The notes beneath the pieces were generated by a model. The model saw only the letters and a list, made by a program, of their open reading frames with translations, did not search any database and was not told the origin of the DNA. DNA of 9,938 nt, taken from contig CALBLR010000347.1 of the NCBI GenBank assembly GCA_937896015.1, positions 1 through 9,938 on the forward strand, read 5' to 3'. The translations under genes were made by a program, and so were the position numbers. Origin of the DNA: an uncultured Prevotellaceae bacterium. GTDB taxonomy: Bacteria > Bacteroidota > Bacteroidia > Bacteroidales > Muribaculaceae. Positions 8,201 through 9,938 of the stretch are shown in pieces (position 1 is the first letter of the stretch; each line of letters begins with the position of its first letter).

Positions 8201-8648
8201 TGCACCGGCCTTGCCAGTCGGCGGCATTTATGTCCCACGTGGCGGCAAGAGCCGTTGTCGAGGGGAAGCATGTGCAGAATGTGCGCGGCCCATCGGAAGA
8301 GCCTGATGCTGCAGATGTGGCAACGGGAATGCCCTGGCTGTCATATTTGACCGAGACTTTTTCCGACGGCACAGGGTTTATCCTGACGCCCACGGGGCCG
8401 TCCGCCAGATTTATGGAAGGGATGCCCAATGACGGAATTTCATACGTCCATCCGGCGGCGCCTGCGACAAGATGGCTTATATTGTCGTTTTTGCCCTCGG
8501 TCCCTACGAGAATTCTTGCCTTCTGCTCCAAGGTCATTTTGGAGACAATCGCATCGATGTCGTTCTCTGTGATAATTTCTGTGGCATTCACAGAGGCGCA
8601 CGATGCGGCGATTGCCAATAAAGCCACTGAGAGGAAGCGTTTTGTCAT
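5274..8648 (-). CDS. GH3 beta-glycosidase fused to a C-terminal DUF4855-like domain
   Basis: 1124 residues, exported (hydrophobic signal to about Ala22; Cys17 in AASC is a possible but atypical lipobox). Residues about 30-350 are the GH3 barrel: DGPVGVR (83-89), GRNFEYFSEDP (176-186), KHF (210-212), RALREIYL (231-238), and the nucleophile Asp289 in LTDW. Residues about 370-650 are the second GH3 domain, with SGETSDR carrying Glu501 as acid/base candidate. Residues about 660-760 are the fibronectin-III-like cap typical of GH3 beta-glucosidases/xylosidases. A short linker near 770-795 matches where ordinary GH3 proteins end. Residues about 797-1115 are an extra domain resembling DUF4855 (family call from memory). 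The enzyme should remove terminal beta-linked sugars; the exact sugar is not predictable. At 302-309 the usual AGxDxxMP loop reads ARCGLIMP. It is first in the operon, 22 bases beyond the poly-T end of the upstream terminator, and no Shine-Dalgarno is seen. Confidence 0.93.
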   Translation of the reverse strand: MTKRFLSVALLAIAASCASVNATEIITENDIDAIVSKMTLEQKARILVGTEGKNDNISHLVAGAAGWTYEIPSLGIPSINLADGPVGVRINPVPSEKVSVKYDSQGIPVATSAASGSSDGPRTFCTCFPSTTALAATWDINAADWQGRCMADEAKAYGVDIVLTPGINIMRNPLCGRNFEYFSEDPLLTGKMAAAIIRAIQECGIGTSLKHFVANNQQTGKKFNDARISQRALREIYLKAFEICVKEAHPWTVMGSYNKIAGQFTQTNKDLMVRLLRNEWGFNGLVLTDWTVRRPTADLLNARCGLIMPGDEEIVQEIIDAVNSGKVSAGAIDACVKDVLRVVAKSITAKGWHFTTPALSDNAAASRKIASESMVLLKNDDNPLPLKAGSKIALFGATAYKSIAGGTGSSNVNKPYVIDISTGLENAGFTIGSRMAEIYRKYNDFRTVLDDKFPGCPDWQKISYHRTVAPEMDITGHEALVAEEIGKSDIAVVVIGRGSGETSDRTIENDFNLTAEETALISKVGAECRKQGKKMVVILNACGVVETESWKWNADAILMAWFPGQECGNAVADVISGKVNPSGRLPMTFPMKYADIPSANNYPYVGQTAGRNFDYTDYEEDIWVGYRYFSTSHRRVSFPFGYGLSYTYFAYSKPSVKKTGDKWVVSVNVKNTGSVPGREVVQLYVKSNRATDSITRPEAELKAFAKTRLLAPGESETIKLSFGARDIASFDELSSAWRTDKGAYTVQLRNSADPASTLSSSQFSVGKTLEWKVENILAPVKPVDVMKCDTIQEYPKSGIRDLALIYQGGAKRIDWTAHQFLPYVTHKFADGHRDWLFDGFLFLDFNDGMGHTFIPQYGAKNARKQEWEWYLGRLFEKGKSLDALDKCIGQQIDSIGAPGFKHKVVLTIPTPIAGQTDWGKLGNRTLIFDNYGDRSAAAIWFINELVERFAKAGYKNLELSGLYWVDEDICHTKDLVKHIAPAVHAKGLDFIWIPYYRARGYDRWKELGFDIAYYQPNHFFDKKIPDSRLDDACNEALNLGMAMEFECDSKALYGTKDSSYGRMQAYISAFRRHHVFATSAIAYYTGSRGLIDMAANPNAKNQAIMDELAKIIVDRRHSDKLTIK
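5304..6260 (-). other. C-terminal DUF4855-like domain of the GH3 fusion, putative (beta/alpha)8 barrel
   Basis: Residues 797-1115. Eight strand-like segments occur in order: LALIYQG (802-808), DGFLFLDF (838-845), KVVLTIPTP (903-911), LELSGLYWVDE (957-967), DFIWIPYY (989-996), IAYYQPNHF (1011-1019), GMAMEFECD (1040-1048) and FATSAIAYYTGS (1076-1087). Glu967 falls at the end of strand 4 and Glu1044/Glu1046 on strand 7, the positions of acid/base and nucleophile in clan GH-A glycosidases. Motifs are seen directly; the barrel and catalytic assignments are inference. Confidence 0.6.
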
Positions 8649-8676
8649 ATCAATGGGGAAAATAGAGTTGTAATTT

Positions 8677-8739
8677 AAAAAGAAAAGAAATGGGGCAGGC
8701 GCCCCAAAAAACAGCTTCGCTGATGCGCCTGTCCCATTT
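8677..8739 (-). terminator. intrinsic terminator of the T9SS-tail gene
   Basis: On the minus strand, arms 8739-8725 and 8702-8688 form a 15-position stem with one A/C mismatch, and a small CAGC/GCTG hairpin sits inside the loop. The stem is followed by a T-rich tail of 14 bases (8690-8677) with two interrupting C's. It starts 22 bases after the TAG of the upstream gene and insulates the GH3 operon from it. Confidence 0.8.
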
Positions 8740-8761
8740 TATCGGTTGTAGAATATTTGTG

Positions 8762-9938
8762 CTATTTAACGACCACCTTAGTCGTCTTGCCATTTATGTT
8801 GACAATGTAGAGGCCTGCATCGCAGCCTATTGTGCCGCGGCCGGTGGCAACAAGAGCGCCAGAGGCTGTATATACATTGGCAACGCTTTCGCCGTTCACA
8901 ACAATCTTGCCATTGGCGCCGTAAACCACTGCATCGCTTTCTGCCTCAACGCCTTCTACTGCAGAGTTGTCGATTGTGAGCTCATATTTAGCGATGTATG
9001 CGTTAGGAACGTATTCATAGATATAAACGGAATTTTCTGTGGCCGGCTCCACTGTGAGGTGGCACCCGTAGAAAGCGTTGTTTTTGAACAAAACGTCGGA
9101 ACCGTCTTCTTTGGCTTCCGCATATTTTGTTGCAATGCGCACATCTTTGTCCGACTCTTCGTTTGCAGGCGTATCCTTCACTTTCAATAACGCTACGGTA
9201 AAGCCGTCGGCATTGTTCGAACCAGAAGGATAGACGATGTATTTCTTGTCGTTGAGCTTGAAGATTTCGAATCCTGAGCAGCCGTTGTGGTTAGGTGTCA
9301 CATAGAATCCGGTTGGAACCCAGTTGCCGTCGTCATCGAGCGTAAGACGGTAGATGGAGTTTCCATTTCCAGAGGTGGTGTTTGTGGTTTTTACGTTGGG
9401 CGACAGCAGTGCTATCGACTCCGGCTCGAACGTGTAGGCGCAAATGGTGTGGGTGGTGGTGAATGTGCCGCTTACTTTGATAGCCTCGTTTTGCACGAAG
9501 TTGTAGGCATAGGTGTCATTAACCACTTGAGCGCCTTTCTTAATAGGCACTTCAATCAAGTTGGGCTGCCACATGGTGCCCATAAACATAACGCCGCCAT
9601 CGTCCGACATTACGTCGCCGGCAACGTGTCCCCAAAAGTCGGCACGTCCGCCAGGAATGCCTGCGATTTCAAAATCTTTGACTTCGCCTGTTGTGGAGAT
9701 GATTCTCACACCCTTGTTCACATTGTAATTAGTGTTGAACTCGCCAGTGCGCACAATGATGTTGCCGGCGTCGTCGCGAGTGATGTTGGTGCCTTTGCCA
9801 GAATCCAGCTCGCCGATTTTGCCTGTCTCGTTCCAGATTTCGATTTTCTGGGTGTCCTTGTTCTGAAGGTAGAATTTGCCGTTGACGGCAACGCCTTGGC
9901 GAGCCGAAGTGTGCAGTGGGGCCACATCGGTGTTCATC
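8762..9938 (-). CDS. secreted protein with T9SS-like C-terminal sorting tail (5' end cut off)
   Basis: 391 codons are visible, ending at TAG 8762-8764; the frame reaches the right edge. The ATG at 9935-9937 is probably internal, because no signal peptide follows it and such a tail requires one. The last ~55 residues (about 336-391) match the type IX secretion system type A sorting domain: a VYTASGALV turn, DAGLYIV, NGKTTKVVVK at the extreme C-terminus. The body before it is beta-rich with short repeated units of strand, Asp/Gly turn, strand (GNIIVRTG near 58-65, GVMFMG near 115-120, NSIYRLTLDDDGNW near 193-206), which suggests a beta-propeller or similar surface protein. No catalytic motif is recognised. 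It has its own terminator and is probably not co-transcribed with the GH3 operon. Substrate or partner is unknown. Confidence 0.85.
   Translation of the reverse strand, partial: MNTDVAPLHTSARQGVAVNGKFYLQNKDTQKIEIWNETGKIGELDSGKGTNITRDDAGNIIVRTGEFNTNYNVNKGVRIISTTGEVKDFEIAGIPGGRADFWGHVAGDVMSDDGGVMFMGTMWQPNLIEVPIKKGAQVVNDTYAYNFVQNEAIKVSGTFTTTHTICAYTFEPESIALLSPNVKTTNTTSGNGNSIYRLTLDDDGNWVPTGFYVTPNHNGCSGFEIFKLNDKKYIVYPSGSNNADGFTVALLKVKDTPANEESDKDVRIATKYAEAKEDGSDVLFKNNAFYGCHLTVEPATENSVYIYEYVPNAYIAKYELTIDNSAVEGVEAESDAVVYGANGKIVVNGESVANVYTASGALVATGRGTIGCDAGLYIVNINGKTTKVVVK

Noticed and set aside
8657..8664. TATTTTCC on the minus strand as a -7 box for the GH3 operon
   Set aside because: It matches only the first part of TAnnTTTG, and no TTTG-type upstream element sits at the right spacing. 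A promoter must lie nearby because the terminator ends only 28 bases before the start codon, but its position is not readable.

Overview
The window looks like chromosomal DNA from a gut-type Bacteroidales bacterium, most plausibly Muribaculaceae or a close relative (inference). Supporting signs are the lack of Shine-Dalgarno sequences before the genes, Bacteroidota lipoprotein and outer-membrane signals, a phosphate-selective-porin (O/P-type) barrel protein, and a type IX secretion (T9SS)-like C-terminal tail on one secreted protein. No RNA gene, CRISPR array, insertion sequence or origin is visible.

Layout: (1) 1-74 (+) is the 3' end of a gene whose short tail looks like a membrane-transporter C-terminus, followed by a long GC-rich hairpin. 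(2) 192-3340 (+) holds a large glycerophosphodiester phosphodiesterase-family lipoprotein and an O/P-type porin, closed by a strong intrinsic terminator at 3429-3468. (3) 8648-3488 (-) is a tight three-gene operon in which each start codon overlaps the preceding stop (ATGA at both junctions). It encodes a 1124-residue glycoside hydrolase family 3 (GH3) enzyme fused to a C-terminal DUF4855-like domain, an unrecognised 331-residue cysteine-containing secreted protein, and a secreted endonuclease/exonuclease/phosphatase (EEP) fold hydrolase. (4) 8762 to the right edge (-) is the 3' part of a secreted protein with a T9SS-type sorting tail, closed by its own terminator at 8677-8739.

Functionally, the + strand cluster looks like an organophosphate module: a probably surface-exposed phosphodiesterase, an outer-membrane channel and possibly an inner-membrane transporter. 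The - strand operon looks like an exported glycan or glycoconjugate degradation unit, because its products all carry export signals and combine a sugar hydrolase with a possible phosphodiesterase/phosphatase. No SusC/SusD pair or dedicated regulator is present.

The most interesting item is the GH3 fusion. Its C-terminal domain shows eight strand-like segments in order, with acidic residues at the ends of strands 4 and 7. That is the pattern of a clan GH-A (beta/alpha)8 glycosidase, so the protein may be a two-active-site enzyme. The unknown protein locked between it and the EEP hydrolase by overlapping codons is the second candidate for new biology.
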